From: Thermoproteus uzoniensis 768-20
GTDB lineage: Archaea; Thermoproteota; Thermoprotei; Thermoproteales; Thermoproteaceae
NCBI RefSeq assembly: GCF_000193375.1
Contig: NC_015315.1
Span: 1,186,622 to 1,250,621, forward strand
Length of the DNA stretch: 64,000 nucleotides
Direction: 5' to 3'
Below are positions 16,482 through 24,640 of the stretch, piece after piece. The notes beneath the pieces were generated by a model. The model made no database searches, was not told where the DNA came from, and saw nothing but the letters and a program-made list of their open reading frames with translations. The position numbers and the translations under genes are program-made. Positions within the stretch are counted from its first letter, which is position 1, and each line of letters opens with the position of its first letter.

Positions 16482-17705
16482 CTACTCGTACCTCAACGCC
16501 TCTACTATGTTGAGCCTGCCGGCCCTGACAGCGGGGATCAAGGCGCCGATCAGATTTACGGCAAGCACCAAGAGCGCGGCCAGAGCCGCTATCCGGGGAT
16601 CGGGGGAGAGCGAGACAGAGCCGAAGGCGCCGGGTCCCCTAAAGGGGCCGAAGCCCCTCCCGCGCACAGACGGAGTCTGCACGTTTTGGCCCGCCAGCGC
16701 GAAGAAGTTTATCTTCACGAGACCCAGCGGCGCCATCAAGGCGGCCCCCGCCGCTATTCCTATGGCCGCAATTATTAGGGCTTCGTAGAGTATCATGGCT
16801 GTTATCTGTCTTCTTCTAAAGCCTACGGCTCTAAGTATGCCGAATTCCTTAGTCCTCTGGAGCACAGATATGGTCATAGTATCGTAAAGCCATAGCGCGG
16901 TGATTACAGTAGAGACGCCAGAAACCAAGCCGAGAAAAAGCTCGAGGCCTGTGAAGAACGCCGTTATGGTCTGGGAGATGGACTGAGGCGAGAAGACCTC
17001 GGCGTTTGGGAATATGGACTTGAGCAAGCTCTGGATCTGGGCTAGGTCGTCCTGGCTCCTCAAGGTGACCACTATCGTGCGGTATGTGTCGATGCCTGTT
17101 ATGGATCTGAACTCGTTTATGTCAACGACCACGGCGGTCATCGTATTGAGGGCTGGGTTGGGGGCGCCCGCCGCTATTATGCCGCCCGTGACGAGGGTGT
17201 GCGTCCTGCCCCTATAGCTTAAGACTATGGGGGTGCCCACGTAGAGCCTCTGTTGCCCGGTGGCCTCGTCGAAGGCCACGTAGTAGCCCACAAGAGTTAT
17301 GGGGCCCGCCACGGCGTCCGTCCCGGCGTAGAGCGCCGTGTTCGGTATGAGCGCGGATATGTTCTGGGCAGGGACGCCGTATAAGGTCGCCGCCGTGCTC
17401 TCTCCGCCGGGCACCTGGACGGTGACGGGCGCTGAGGCCACGGGCACCACCGCCACGACGTAGGGCGATATATACGACGTTATAGTCGCCACGTCGGCGT
17501 CGGTGAAGCTCTGGCCGACAATGTATATGTTGTTTACGCCGAAGCTACTCGCGAAGAACTCCTGCGTTGAGGCCTTGAACGAGTTGCCGACGGACACGGC
17601 CAAGGAGAGCGCCGCGAACGCTATCATGACGCCTACAATAGTCCCTATGGTCCTCCCCTTGCGTTCCCAAAGAGCTTTCCAAGCCAACGAGAGCTCGGCC
17701 AACAC
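16482..17705 (-). CDS. ABC transporter permease (FtsX/MacB family)
   Basis: The 407-residue permease has the MacB layout. Helix 1 is at about residues 18-40 (IGTIVGVMIAFAALSLAVSVG), a large extracytoplasmic domain spans about 45-245, and three helices lie at about 250-275, 303-330 and 368-392. It ends GRLNIVEALRYE, the usual family C-terminus. RTKEFGILRAVGFRRRQI near 283-300 is the coupling helix that meets the ATPase. The GTG start at 17705 is about 22 bp from a TATA-like box (17722-17730). Its promoter carries the perfect copy of the 19-bp palindrome. Confidence 0.93.
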   Translation of the reverse strand: MLAELSLAWKALWERKGRTIGTIVGVMIAFAALSLAVSVGNSFKASTQEFFASSFGVNNIYIVGQSFTDADVATITSYISPYVVAVVPVASAPVTVQVPGGESTAATLYGVPAQNISALIPNTALYAGTDAVAGPITLVGYYVAFDEATGQQRLYVGTPIVLSYRGRTHTLVTGGIIAAGAPNPALNTMTAVVVDINEFRSITGIDTYRTIVVTLRSQDDLAQIQSLLKSIFPNAEVFSPQSISQTITAFFTGLELFLGLVSGVSTVITALWLYDTMTISVLQRTKEFGILRAVGFRRRQITAMILYEALIIAAIGIAAGAALMAPLGLVKINFFALAGQNVQTPSVRGRGFGPFRGPGAFGSVSLSPDPRIAALAALLVLAVNLIGALIPAVRAGRLNIVEALRYE

Positions 17706-17735
17706 GGCTTGCGGGAAGCCGCTCTTAATATGCCG

Positions 17736-17754
17736 AACTCACCTCAGGTGAGTT
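17736..17754. promoter_or_regulatory. 19-bp palindromic operator, copy 2
   Basis: AACTCACCTCAGGTGAGTT is a perfect palindrome (9-bp arms, central C) just upstream of the permease TATA-like box (about 17722-17730). It matches the copy at 16454-16472 over ACTCACCTCA and GTGAGT. Its position next to the BRE could suit an activator or a repressor. The divergent nreA promoter starts about 40 bp away. Confidence 0.75.
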
Positions 17755-17825
17755 GCCGGCGCGGTCGGAGCGGCTCGCCCACTTCGGACGAGAGGTTTTT
17801 ATTGAGGCACCCCAATAGCGTCGGG

Positions 17826-18962
17826 ATGTACTCGATCTGCGCCAAGTGCCAGGGGCGGAAGATGTTGTGCGGTCTGCCTAGATGCCCCATAGTGGAGAGG
17901 ATCAACGCAGTCAAGTCGTCGCTCTTCAGAATCAGAGGGCGCGAGATCTTCGGCGCGACTCCGCCCAGCGCCGTCGTGGGCGAGGCAGGGTGGCCGCGGG
18001 TGAGGGTATACATAGGCGAGCCTCCCGAGGTGACGGGCGACGCGGCGAGGGCCTACGACGACCCCAGACTGCTCTGGGGAAAAGACCTCGAGGAGATAAT
18101 AAGGCTCAGGAGCTACATGGCGTTCGGCTTCCGGCAGACGTCCAGGCCTTGGGAGCTGGGCGAGCTGCCGCTGTTGGCCGTCTCCGAGAGACCTGTCGAC
18201 GTTGAGATGAGGCTCGCCAAGGATCCCGTCCAGACGATGAAGTTCGACTTGAGGGAGAAGCCCATGGGGCCTAGGGCGCCTCTCGACGGCGTGAGGATCG
18301 ACGGCAATCCCGTGGTTCCCAGAGCGCTCGAGAGGGCCATGGCCGACGACCTTCAAGCCGGCGAGGCGGCGGTTGAGCTCTACCGCCGCGGCGTCGACCT
18401 CTACACAATACAGAGGGCCTTCGCGCTGGGCCTGCTGGGCGCTAGGCATCGGAGGAGGCTGGTGCCGACTCGCTGGAGCATCACTGCGGTGGACGTGGCC
18501 GTGGGGGATTCCATCGCGGATAGGGTGAGGCAGATGCCCGAGGTCGCGCAGACGCTCTACGGCTACGCCGAGTATCTCGACAACCGCTACCTCGTCGTGG
18601 TGGCGCCGGGCCCTCTGCGGTTCTTCTACCTGGAGAGGTGGATATACGGCGGGAGGGCCGCCGAGATAGAGGTGGTGGAGGACCCGAGAGGCAGGAGGAG
18701 CACTATGGACGGAGGCTACGAGGCGGCGAGGCTGGCCGTCTTGGAGAAGCTGGCCTCTCTGGGCAGGAAGGGCACGGTCTCCATCGTGAGGAGGATCGGC
18801 GAGAGGTACTACGTCTCCGTCGGGAATTGGCAGATAAGGGAGACCCTCCGCCGGCTCCAGCTAAGGCCTCTGGACGAGGACTACCGCAAGTACGTCCAGC
18901 TCGTCGAGAGGGATCCCCTATCCCTTATAAGGACGCCGAAAAGGCTGGACGAATTCCTTTAG
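17826..18962 (+). CDS. nreA: NreA-type DNA repair protein (DUF650/DUF651)
   Basis: The archaeal Nre family is implicated in DNA repair and interacts with PCNA in some species. The N-terminal zinc-type motif CAKCQGRKMLCGLPRCP (C-x2-C-x6-C-x4-C) is characteristic, as are the later blocks ASMxF-like SYMAFGFRQTSRPWELGELPLLAVSERPVD and DVAVGDSIADRVR. The open frame extends upstream, but the ATG at 17826 is about 29 bp after a TATA-like run (17792-17800) and begins the family sequence MYSICAKC. The length is 378 residues. The C-terminus TPKRLDEFL is a weak candidate PCNA-interacting peptide. It converges with a radical SAM gene, 1 bp apart. Confidence 0.92.
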   Translation: MYSICAKCQGRKMLCGLPRCPIVERINAVKSSLFRIRGREIFGATPPSAVVGEAGWPRVRVYIGEPPEVTGDAARAYDDPRLLWGKDLEEIIRLRSYMAFGFRQTSRPWELGELPLLAVSERPVDVEMRLAKDPVQTMKFDLREKPMGPRAPLDGVRIDGNPVVPRALERAMADDLQAGEAAVELYRRGVDLYTIQRAFALGLLGARHRRRLVPTRWSITAVDVAVGDSIADRVRQMPEVAQTLYGYAEYLDNRYLVVVAPGPLRFFYLERWIYGGRAAEIEVVEDPRGRRSTMDGGYEAARLAVLEKLASLGRKGTVSIVRRIGERYYVSVGNWQIRETLRRLQLRPLDEDYRKYVQLVERDPLSLIRTPKRLDEFL

Positions 18963-20597
18963 CTATTCCTTGGCCCCGAAGGATATCCTGGTCAGCCAAT
19001 ACACCGACCTCAGAACGCCCAATGCGTTGTCCAGATGGATGGAGGACAGCTCTAGGGACGACCTCCCTCTGGTCTCCTTCAGCCGCTGGAACATCCAGTC
19101 TATCGAGCTGAAGACTCTATCTATCATGTAGTTGACTATCTTGCTCACCAGCTTGTTGCGGGAGTTCTGGAGAAGGACGGGGGCGAGCCTCCTAGTGACC
19201 TTCAGGTTGTAGCGCCAGCTGACGTAGAGGACGTCCCAGAAGCCCTCTGGGAGGTAGTCCAAGGTCGGATGCCTCAGATGCCTCAAGGCCGAGGTGTACA
19301 TGGGTATTACTGGGAGGGGGAACACCCAAGCCACGAAGTCGTGGTCCACTATCTTCTCGACTATCTCGAGGGTCTGCCTTATGTCCTCCTCCGTCTCGTC
19401 TGGATATCCTATGGTCATGGTGTAGGCGGGATAGATGTAGTTCTCGTTGAGTATCGCCGTCGCCTCCAACACTACGTCGTGCCACTTCTCGGGCGGGTAG
19501 GGATATGCCTTGTTCCTCATGTACTTGTTCAGAATCCTTATGCTACCAGTCTCCAGCCCTATCACGGGCGTGTCGCCCTTGTCCGGCCCCAGCCCTCCGA
19601 GCTCGGCGACCGCCTTGACGGTCCTAGGCGACTCCACGACGGGGGCCGCCGAGACGTGGCTGAAGAAGATGTGGCGGACCTTCCTCCCGTCGACCTCCAC
19701 GGACTTTATGGCCTCATAGAGCTTCACTATGGCGTCGTGGTTTACCTTGAGCCTGTTGGGGCCGTAGGGCGACGTGCCGTACAGCAAGAGGTCGTCGGTG
19801 ATTAGGTCCACCTGCGTCCAGCCGGCCCTCAAGTTGACCTCGACCTCCCTCACCACGGTGGATATGGGGATGGAGCGGAAGGTCACCGGAGTCACGGAGC
19901 AGAACTGGCATCCGCGGGGGCAGCCCCTCGTTATCTGGACCTCGCCGAGGCGCGCCGGGTTGACTATGGCCGGTATGTCCTCCGCCGCGGGGTACTCGTC
20001 CACGCCGGGCCTTATCACCGGCGGGACCTCCTCCCCGGCGAGTATTTTGGGGAGCCACTTGGGCAGCGTCACCTCGACGTCGTCGATGAATACAACGTCG
20101 GCCCACCTAGGCCTCCCCGCCCTCATCAACTGCTCCACGCCGGGGCCCCCCACCACTACCTTGAAGCCGTACTTGGCCTTAAGCCTCTCAACCCTCTCGC
20201 CGAGCTCCCTGAAGAAGCGAGCCGTCCACGTCTCGCCGCCTCCGAGTATCGTCGTCAGGAACGTGCTGACGGGCGAGAGGCCGTAGGGGTCGTGCCCCGC
20301 GCCGACGCCGAGGAGCTTGGTCCTTGGCCCCACGGCCCTCTCCAGCCTCTCGGGAGGCACCACCGCCACGTCCCTATAGCCGGCGTTGACCAGTATCGCC
20401 TCCACTTTCCTGAGGGCGTAGGGCGCGTGTATCGCCCTGCCCTCTCTGTCTGCCTTGGCAGGCGGCGTGAAGAACTTGTCCATGAAGAAACGGGGGACGA
20501 GCCTGGCCGGCATACAGGCGACGTAGCCGAGGGAGGAGTTGCCGCCGTAGTCGGTGAAGGAGGACCTATCGGCCGTGAGGACGAACTCCCACGGCAT
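18963..20597 (-). CDS. Radical SAM protein with N-terminal B12-binding-like domain
   Basis: The 544-residue protein has an N-terminal Rossmann-like region (about 40-165, including VVVGGPGVEQLM). A radical SAM core follows with the [4Fe-4S] motif CPRGCQFC at about residue 232, then SAM-binding segments GWTQVDLITDDLLLYG and PVIGLETGSI. A long helical C-terminus (about 430-540) follows. The architecture matches the BchE/MiaB-like group of archaeal radical SAM enzymes, but no conserved substrate motif is evident. Cobalamin dependence is uncertain because the DxHxxG motif is not seen. The start ATG lies about 26 bp after a TATA-like CTTAATAA. Confidence 0.88.
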   Translation of the reverse strand: MPWEFVLTADRSSFTDYGGNSSLGYVACMPARLVPRFFMDKFFTPPAKADREGRAIHAPYALRKVEAILVNAGYRDVAVVPPERLERAVGPRTKLLGVGAGHDPYGLSPVSTFLTTILGGGETWTARFFRELGERVERLKAKYGFKVVVGGPGVEQLMRAGRPRWADVVFIDDVEVTLPKWLPKILAGEEVPPVIRPGVDEYPAAEDIPAIVNPARLGEVQITRGCPRGCQFCSVTPVTFRSIPISTVVREVEVNLRAGWTQVDLITDDLLLYGTSPYGPNRLKVNHDAIVKLYEAIKSVEVDGRKVRHIFFSHVSAAPVVESPRTVKAVAELGGLGPDKGDTPVIGLETGSIRILNKYMRNKAYPYPPEKWHDVVLEATAILNENYIYPAYTMTIGYPDETEEDIRQTLEIVEKIVDHDFVAWVFPLPVIPMYTSALRHLRHPTLDYLPEGFWDVLYVSWRYNLKVTRRLAPVLLQNSRNKLVSKIVNYMIDRVFSSIDWMFQRLKETRGRSSLELSSIHLDNALGVLRSVYWLTRISFGAKE

Positions 20598-20733
20598 TAT
20601 AATTATCTAGGATTCCCGTTATTAAGCGTTATGGCCACGGCGGAATATCAAAAATTTATAAAGGAGAAAAACTATATTTCCATATATCGATTATATATCG
20701 GAATTATATTTAAGGAGAGAGGTGCGGAGGTCT

Positions 20734-20785
20734 GTGATGACAGGGTCGATGGATGGATAGGTGACGTCAGGAAGAGACGAGCTGA
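20734..20785 (+). ncRNA. Candidate C/D box sRNA
   Basis: C box GTGATGA (20734-20740) and D box CTGA (20782-20785) define a 52-nt unit. A C'-like GTGACG at about 20761-20766 leaves a 15-nt guide before the D box. A TATA-like ATATTTAAGG (about 20706-20714) lies 25-27 bp upstream of the C box, and no protein start fits this promoter. The RNA would overlap the 3' end of the ornithine cyclodeaminase-like gene on the other strand. D' is unclear. Confidence 0.5.
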
Positions 20786-21636
20786 ACGCCCAGACCAGCC
20801 TCTCTGGCCCTCCTGTAGACGTGGTAGATGGCGGCCACGTCGAAGGGGGCGTAGCCCACCGACTTGTAGAGGGAGATTTCGCCCCTCCGGCACGCGGCCC
20901 TGCCGGAGACGAGGTCCTCCAGGAGGACCAGCTCCAGCCCGGCCACGTCGTCCGTCTCCTCGGGCGCTTCTGGGCTGTCAACTACGGCGCATCGGGCCCT
21001 GGCCCTCACCGCGTCGTCCAGCTCCCGCACCGGCCTAGGCGCGCCGACCGAGACCACGAGGGAACCCAGCCTCAACGACGCGCCCCTCACCACGGGCTCG
21101 CGGCTGTTCGTCGCGGCTATCACCACGTCGGCCCTCAACACCTCGTCGATGCCCGCGGCCTCCACGCCCAGCCTAGACGCCAGCTCGGCCGCGCGGGATC
21201 TGCTGTAGACGACTATCCGGGACGGCTTGAACACCTCCCTGAACACCCTTATGTGGTACTCGGCCTGTACGCCTGCCCCCACAACGCCTACGACGTCCGC
21301 CGAAGCGCCCAACAGCCTGGCCGCGAGGGCACTCGCCGCGGCCGTCCTCCACCCCGTCAGCCCGGTGGCGTCGGCCAACGCCAGCGGCTCGCCGCTGTGG
21401 GCGTCGATCAAGACGGCCAGGGCCCTCACGGAAGGCCTCCCGCCCGGGTAGATGCCGACCAGCTTGGCGCCTATGCCCATCCCCTCCACATACGCCGCCA
21501 TGGGCGCGAACCAGACGCCGCCGAACTCCAACGCCTTGCGGGGCAACACGTGCTTGCGCGCCCTCAACGCCGCCGCGATGTCCTCGACGAGAGCCGCCGC
21601 GTCGACCACCCTATCCACGTCGGGAATGAAGATCAC
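20767..21636 (-). CDS. Ornithine cyclodeaminase / mu-crystallin family protein
   Basis: The 289-residue NAD(P)-binding protein contains the family region GIGAKLVGIYPGGRPSVRALAVLID with substrate-binding Lys/Arg, and LADATGLTGWRTAAASALAARLL. The dinucleotide fold starts VVGVVGAGVQAEYHIRVF, and VGAPRPVRELDD follows. Members include ornithine cyclodeaminase, alanine dehydrogenase (Archaeoglobus) and imine reductases, and sequence alone does not settle which. The GTG start is about 23 bp from a TATA-like CTTAAAAACG. No proline or arginine gene is adjacent. Confidence 0.9.
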   Translation of the reverse strand: MIFIPDVDRVVDAAALVEDIAAALRARKHVLPRKALEFGGVWFAPMAAYVEGMGIGAKLVGIYPGGRPSVRALAVLIDAHSGEPLALADATGLTGWRTAAASALAARLLGASADVVGVVGAGVQAEYHIRVFREVFKPSRIVVYSRSRAAELASRLGVEAAGIDEVLRADVVIAATNSREPVVRGASLRLGSLVVSVGAPRPVRELDDAVRARARCAVVDSPEAPEETDDVAGLELVLLEDLVSGRAACRRGEISLYKSVGYAPFDVAAIYHVYRRAREAGLGVQLVSS

Positions 21637-21701
21637 GAGGTAGATACGTCACCGTTTTTAAAGACCTCCGGCAAGTTTTTAAGCAGACCCATCAACATCT
21701 A

Positions 21702-22333
21702 GTGTCGCTGGCTGATGAGATAAAGAGGACTCTCCTGGAGCATCCGGAGATACTGGTGGAGGTGCTCACCGCGAGGCCCCAGATAATATACGAGGTGCTG
21801 GCGAAGGTGGCGCCGTGGGAGAGGCTGGCCACAAAGGAGGACTTAAAGGTCCTCGAGGAGAAGGTGGCGACAAAGGACGAGCTGAAGGCCCTAGAGGCCC
21901 GGATAGCCGCCAAGGACGACATAAGGAGGCTGGAGATAAGGATTGACGCACTGGGCGCCAGGTGGGGCCTCGCCTCGGAGGACGCTTTCAGGGAGGGGGT
22001 GAGGGAGTTGCTTAGGGAGGCCGGCTTCTCGGTGGAGAGGTGGACGTATTTCGACAGCGAGGGCTACGTGTACGGCTACCCGGCCGAGGTGGAGCTGGAC
22101 GTCGTAAGGGACGGGAGGACCTCCTTGTGGAGATAACGTCGGCCTTGAAGAGGGGCGATCTGCCCGTCGTCAAGAGGAAGGCCGAGCTCTACGAGAGTAA
22201 GACCGGCAGGAGGGCCGACGCCGTCATGGCGACTACGGTATACATCCACGACAGGAACCCCTCGCTGGTCCTCGCCGTGGCGCAACAGATGGGCATAAAG
22301 ATTGTGAAGCCCGAGGAAGCCGCACAGACCTAG
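21702..22333 (+). pseudogene. PD-(D/E)XK-like DUF3782 family gene split by a -1 frameshift
   Basis: Two overlapping frames make one protein. Residues 1-139 come from the first frame: helical, with coiled-coil KEDLKVLEEKVATKDELKALE, then REAGFSVERWTYFDSEGYVYGYPAEVELDVV. The second frame continues DLLVEITSALKRGDLPVVKRKAELYE to the stop at 22333. The nuclease-like signature (E-x-ELD ... VEIT ... K) is completed only if the frame changes at the G run 22113-22115, where one G is missing relative to a continuous frame. The GTG start has a TATA-like box about 25 bp upstream. It could be a true pseudogene, programmed slippage or a sequence error. Confidence 0.75.
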
Positions 22334-22347
22334 GCGGCGCGTCTCGC

Positions 22348-22411
22348 CGGGCCATCGGCCCGACTGCCGCCCCCGCGCGAGGCCTCAGCCGGTTGCGTCT
22401 ACGCGCGCAAC
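22348..22411. terminator. Hairpins between convergent genes
   Basis: Two perfect 6-bp hairpins occur between the converging genes that end at 22333 and 22435: CGGGCC-ATC-GGCCCG (22348-22362) and GTTGCG ... CGCAAC (22392-22411). No U-run follows either, so a role in termination or mRNA end protection is only likely by position. Confidence 0.35.
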
Positions 22412-22434
22412 CCCGCCGAGGGCGCCCGCCGCGG

Positions 22435-23952
22435 CTATCCCCACGCGGTTATGTTGTACACCCTCAGTTGCTGGCCCGTCTGCGTCTGGAAGCCCACGTA
22501 GTACGGCGTAGCGGCGAAGTAGCAGCCGTATCTCGCCAGTATGTTGCCGTAGCTGTCCCTAATTATTATATCGCCGAAGCCGTTCAGCGGCCTCAACTCC
22601 GCGTACGCCGCCGAGGGGTACGAGCCGAGCTGCGCTGTTGAGCCTCCGCAGATCGCCGAGAACATGGAGCCGGAGATAGATACGCCGAAGATAGGCGTAA
22701 GCGACTGCGTGAAGACGGCGTACGTGCCGGAGCCCGTGAAGTTAGCCACATACGTCAAGGCGCCTTGGATCAGCCGCATATAGGCCACGGCGTTGCCCGA
22801 GAGCTGGAGGTAGCCGGGATATACCTGGACGGTACCCAGACCATACCAGCCGTTCGGCAGAGGGCAGGTGGTAGGCGTAAACGACACGTTCGCGAAATAG
22901 CCCGTCGTCTCGCCGTTTGGCGAATATATCACAAGGGCTATCCCGACTATTCTGCCGGTGCTCCAGACGGGGGCCACGCTCCATTTAATCCAAGTGAGCG
23001 AAGGCGGCGATTGGCTTGAATACAGGATCGATACATTGGGCAGGCTGTAGCCGTAGATCGTCTTCGCCAGCAACATGGGATTTCTGCCGTTTACCGAGAT
23101 GTAGTAGACGACCTCTAGGTCGGGACGTCCGTCGCCTGTGGTGTCTATGAAGAAGTTTAGCTGGGCATAATCGGTACCGGTTAGAGACGATTTGAGGGCC
23201 CACCACGTCGTGAAGTTCCAGCTGGCGGGCACAGGCCCTATCCACTTGCTTATGTTTATGAAGGCGGCGGCGTAGCCGTTCTTTCCGTTGAGGACAAGGG
23301 CTTGGATAGAGCCGAGCTTACTCGGCGTGGTGCCGATATACGCTTCGGAATCGCCGCTTGTGTAGAAGGTGAGCCACGACGGTTGCGTCGTGAAGCTGAA
23401 CGTGTATGCGGGGCAGTAGAACGTCTGCTGGTAAAGCCTCTGCATGGGCTCCGCGGTGAAGTTGACCCACTGCCACGCGTATATGCCGCCCTTGTTGATC
23501 AGGGCCCTCGCCAGCACCGAGTAGCGGCTCGTGGCAGTCATGCTCCACGTCAGGGGGGCCGTGACTGGGACGTAGGGCCCGGCCGTCTGCGTGTTTGAAA
23601 TTTCGACCTGGCCGCCGAGAAATATTGCGAAGGGTCCGCCGGGGTTGCCCGATGCCGAGACCTCCACCAGCCGGGCCGACCAGCCGGACTCCCTCGCCGC
23701 GAGGGCCCCGACGACGTAGGACTCGGGCCAGCCGGGCATGAACTTGATGTAGTAGTAGGTCGCGTTTATGGGGCCTAGGACGTACCAGCTCCTGGCCAAG
23801 GGGTAGAGGGAGGCGTTGCCGGTCTTGAGCACCGGGGGCAACGTCGCGTTGACGGACCAATATGTCGCGTTTGAGAACGCCAGAAGCGCCAGCACTAGGG
23901 CGGCCGCCGACAGAGGAAGCGCTAGGAGCGGTAGGGCACGCCGCGCCGTCAC
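22435..23952 (-). CDS. Large secreted protein with TYWxVNATLPP N-terminal motif
   Basis: This 505-residue secreted or anchored protein has a hydrophobic N-terminus (about residues 5-28) followed by FSNATYWSVNATLPPVLK. The small secreted protein at 26619-27224 carries nearly the same sequence in the same place. The rest is beta-rich with many N-x-S/T sequons and a DTTGDGRPDLEVVY segment that resembles a calcium-binding loop. The GTG at 23952 overlaps the upstream regulator's TGA (GTGA), so I prefer it to longer starts. A minor pilin, tip adhesin or surface enzyme linked to the small paralogue is inferred. No catalytic motif is evident. Confidence 0.75.
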   Translation of the reverse strand: MTARRALPLLALPLSAAALVLALLAFSNATYWSVNATLPPVLKTGNASLYPLARSWYVLGPINATYYYIKFMPGWPESYVVGALAARESGWSARLVEVSASGNPGGPFAIFLGGQVEISNTQTAGPYVPVTAPLTWSMTATSRYSVLARALINKGGIYAWQWVNFTAEPMQRLYQQTFYCPAYTFSFTTQPSWLTFYTSGDSEAYIGTTPSKLGSIQALVLNGKNGYAAAFINISKWIGPVPASWNFTTWWALKSSLTGTDYAQLNFFIDTTGDGRPDLEVVYYISVNGRNPMLLAKTIYGYSLPNVSILYSSQSPPSLTWIKWSVAPVWSTGRIVGIALVIYSPNGETTGYFANVSFTPTTCPLPNGWYGLGTVQVYPGYLQLSGNAVAYMRLIQGALTYVANFTGSGTYAVFTQSLTPIFGVSISGSMFSAICGGSTAQLGSYPSAAYAELRPLNGFGDIIIRDSYGNILARYGCYFAATPYYVGFQTQTGQQLRVYNITAWG

Positions 23953-24602
23953 GAGGACGCCATTAGGTCCAGCTTCTCCCTGTCCTCTAGGGAGAGCGTC
24001 GAGGGGTCTACCGACGAGAGTATCACGTCGGCCGCGGCTCTCCTGTCCACATAGTAGTACGTGAAGGGACCCACCTTGACGGACTTCAGCTTCCCCTCCC
24101 TCTCCAGCACGTAGACGTGCCACTGGACGGCCCCCCAGCTCCTGCCCACGGCCTTGGCTATCTGGGAAAGAGTGGCGGCGCCCATCCTCTGCACGGCCTC
24201 GACGATCTGCCTCTTAAGGGGATCGTCCGCCGTCGCTCTCTTGTAGCGGCCGATTATGGGCGCGAGAGCCGCGAGGGCCCACTCCCTTCTGTTGAGGCCT
24301 ATCTGCGTCGCCGCGGCGGCCCCGGCCACAGCCGCGATAGCCGCAACGGGCAACGACTGGGGCGGGAGCGGAGGTGGCGGAGGGGGCGTCTGGCTCTGGA
24401 CCGCTACGTAGCCCCTAACCTCGACCGTCTTGTTCGTGGGGTTCACGCAGGTTATGACGGCCTCGCCCGACGCCTGGAAGGGCTGGTTGGGCGCGCAGAA
24501 GGGCGGGAGGTGAGGGTAAACGGTGTAGTTGCCCGGCAGGTATAGGTGTATGGGGTATACAGCCAGCGGCAGCAACACGGCGACTACCGTCACATTAAAC
24601 AT
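23949..24602 (-). CDS. Membrane-anchored winged-helix regulator
   Basis: From the ATG at 24602 the 217-residue protein has an N-terminal hydrophobic segment (about 3-20) and a short extracytoplasmic domain with Cys36 and Cys52 and sequons. A run of prolines (about 73-81), a membrane helix (about 84-103) and then a cytoplasmic basic linker follow. The winged helix at about 128-188 includes QIVEAVQRMGAATLSQIAKAVGRSWGAVQWHVYVLEREGKL. This is a one-component transmembrane sensor plan like the ArnR-type archaeal regulators. It is co-transcribed with the large secreted protein. The start is chosen because the TATA-like box (24621-24630) lies 24 bp away. Confidence 0.82.
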   Translation of the reverse strand: MFNVTVVAVLLPLAVYPIHLYLPGNYTVYPHLPPFCAPNQPFQASGEAVITCVNPTNKTVEVRGYVAVQSQTPPPPPPLPPQSLPVAAIAAVAGAAAATQIGLNRREWALAALAPIIGRYKRATADDPLKRQIVEAVQRMGAATLSQIAKAVGRSWGAVQWHVYVLEREGKLKSVKVGPFTYYYVDRRAAADVILSSVDPSTLSLEDREKLDLMASS

Positions 24603-24620
24603 ATCCACACCGACACGGCT

Positions 24621-24640
24621 GAATATATACTTTGCGTAGT
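24621..24640 (-). promoter_or_regulatory. Promoter with ACTACGCAAA element next to TATA
   Basis: On the minus strand ACTACGCAAA (24640-24631) directly precedes the TATA-like GTATATATTC (24630-24621) of the membrane regulator gene. The pilin-like gene promoter has ACTACGTAAA in the same place (27264-27255). The element overlaps the stop of the small membrane protein gene, so this is an internal promoter. Confidence 0.55.

Noticed and set aside
20640-20715. AT-rich repeat ATATATCG-ATT-ATATATCG as an origin or mobile element
   Set aside because: Short, not flanked by inverted repeats, and explained by promoters on both sides.
23953-24123. Long N-terminal extension of the 505-aa secreted protein
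   Set aside because: The extension lies wholly inside the upstream regulator gene and lacks a signal peptide; the GTG overlapping the regulator stop gives a normal signal sequence.
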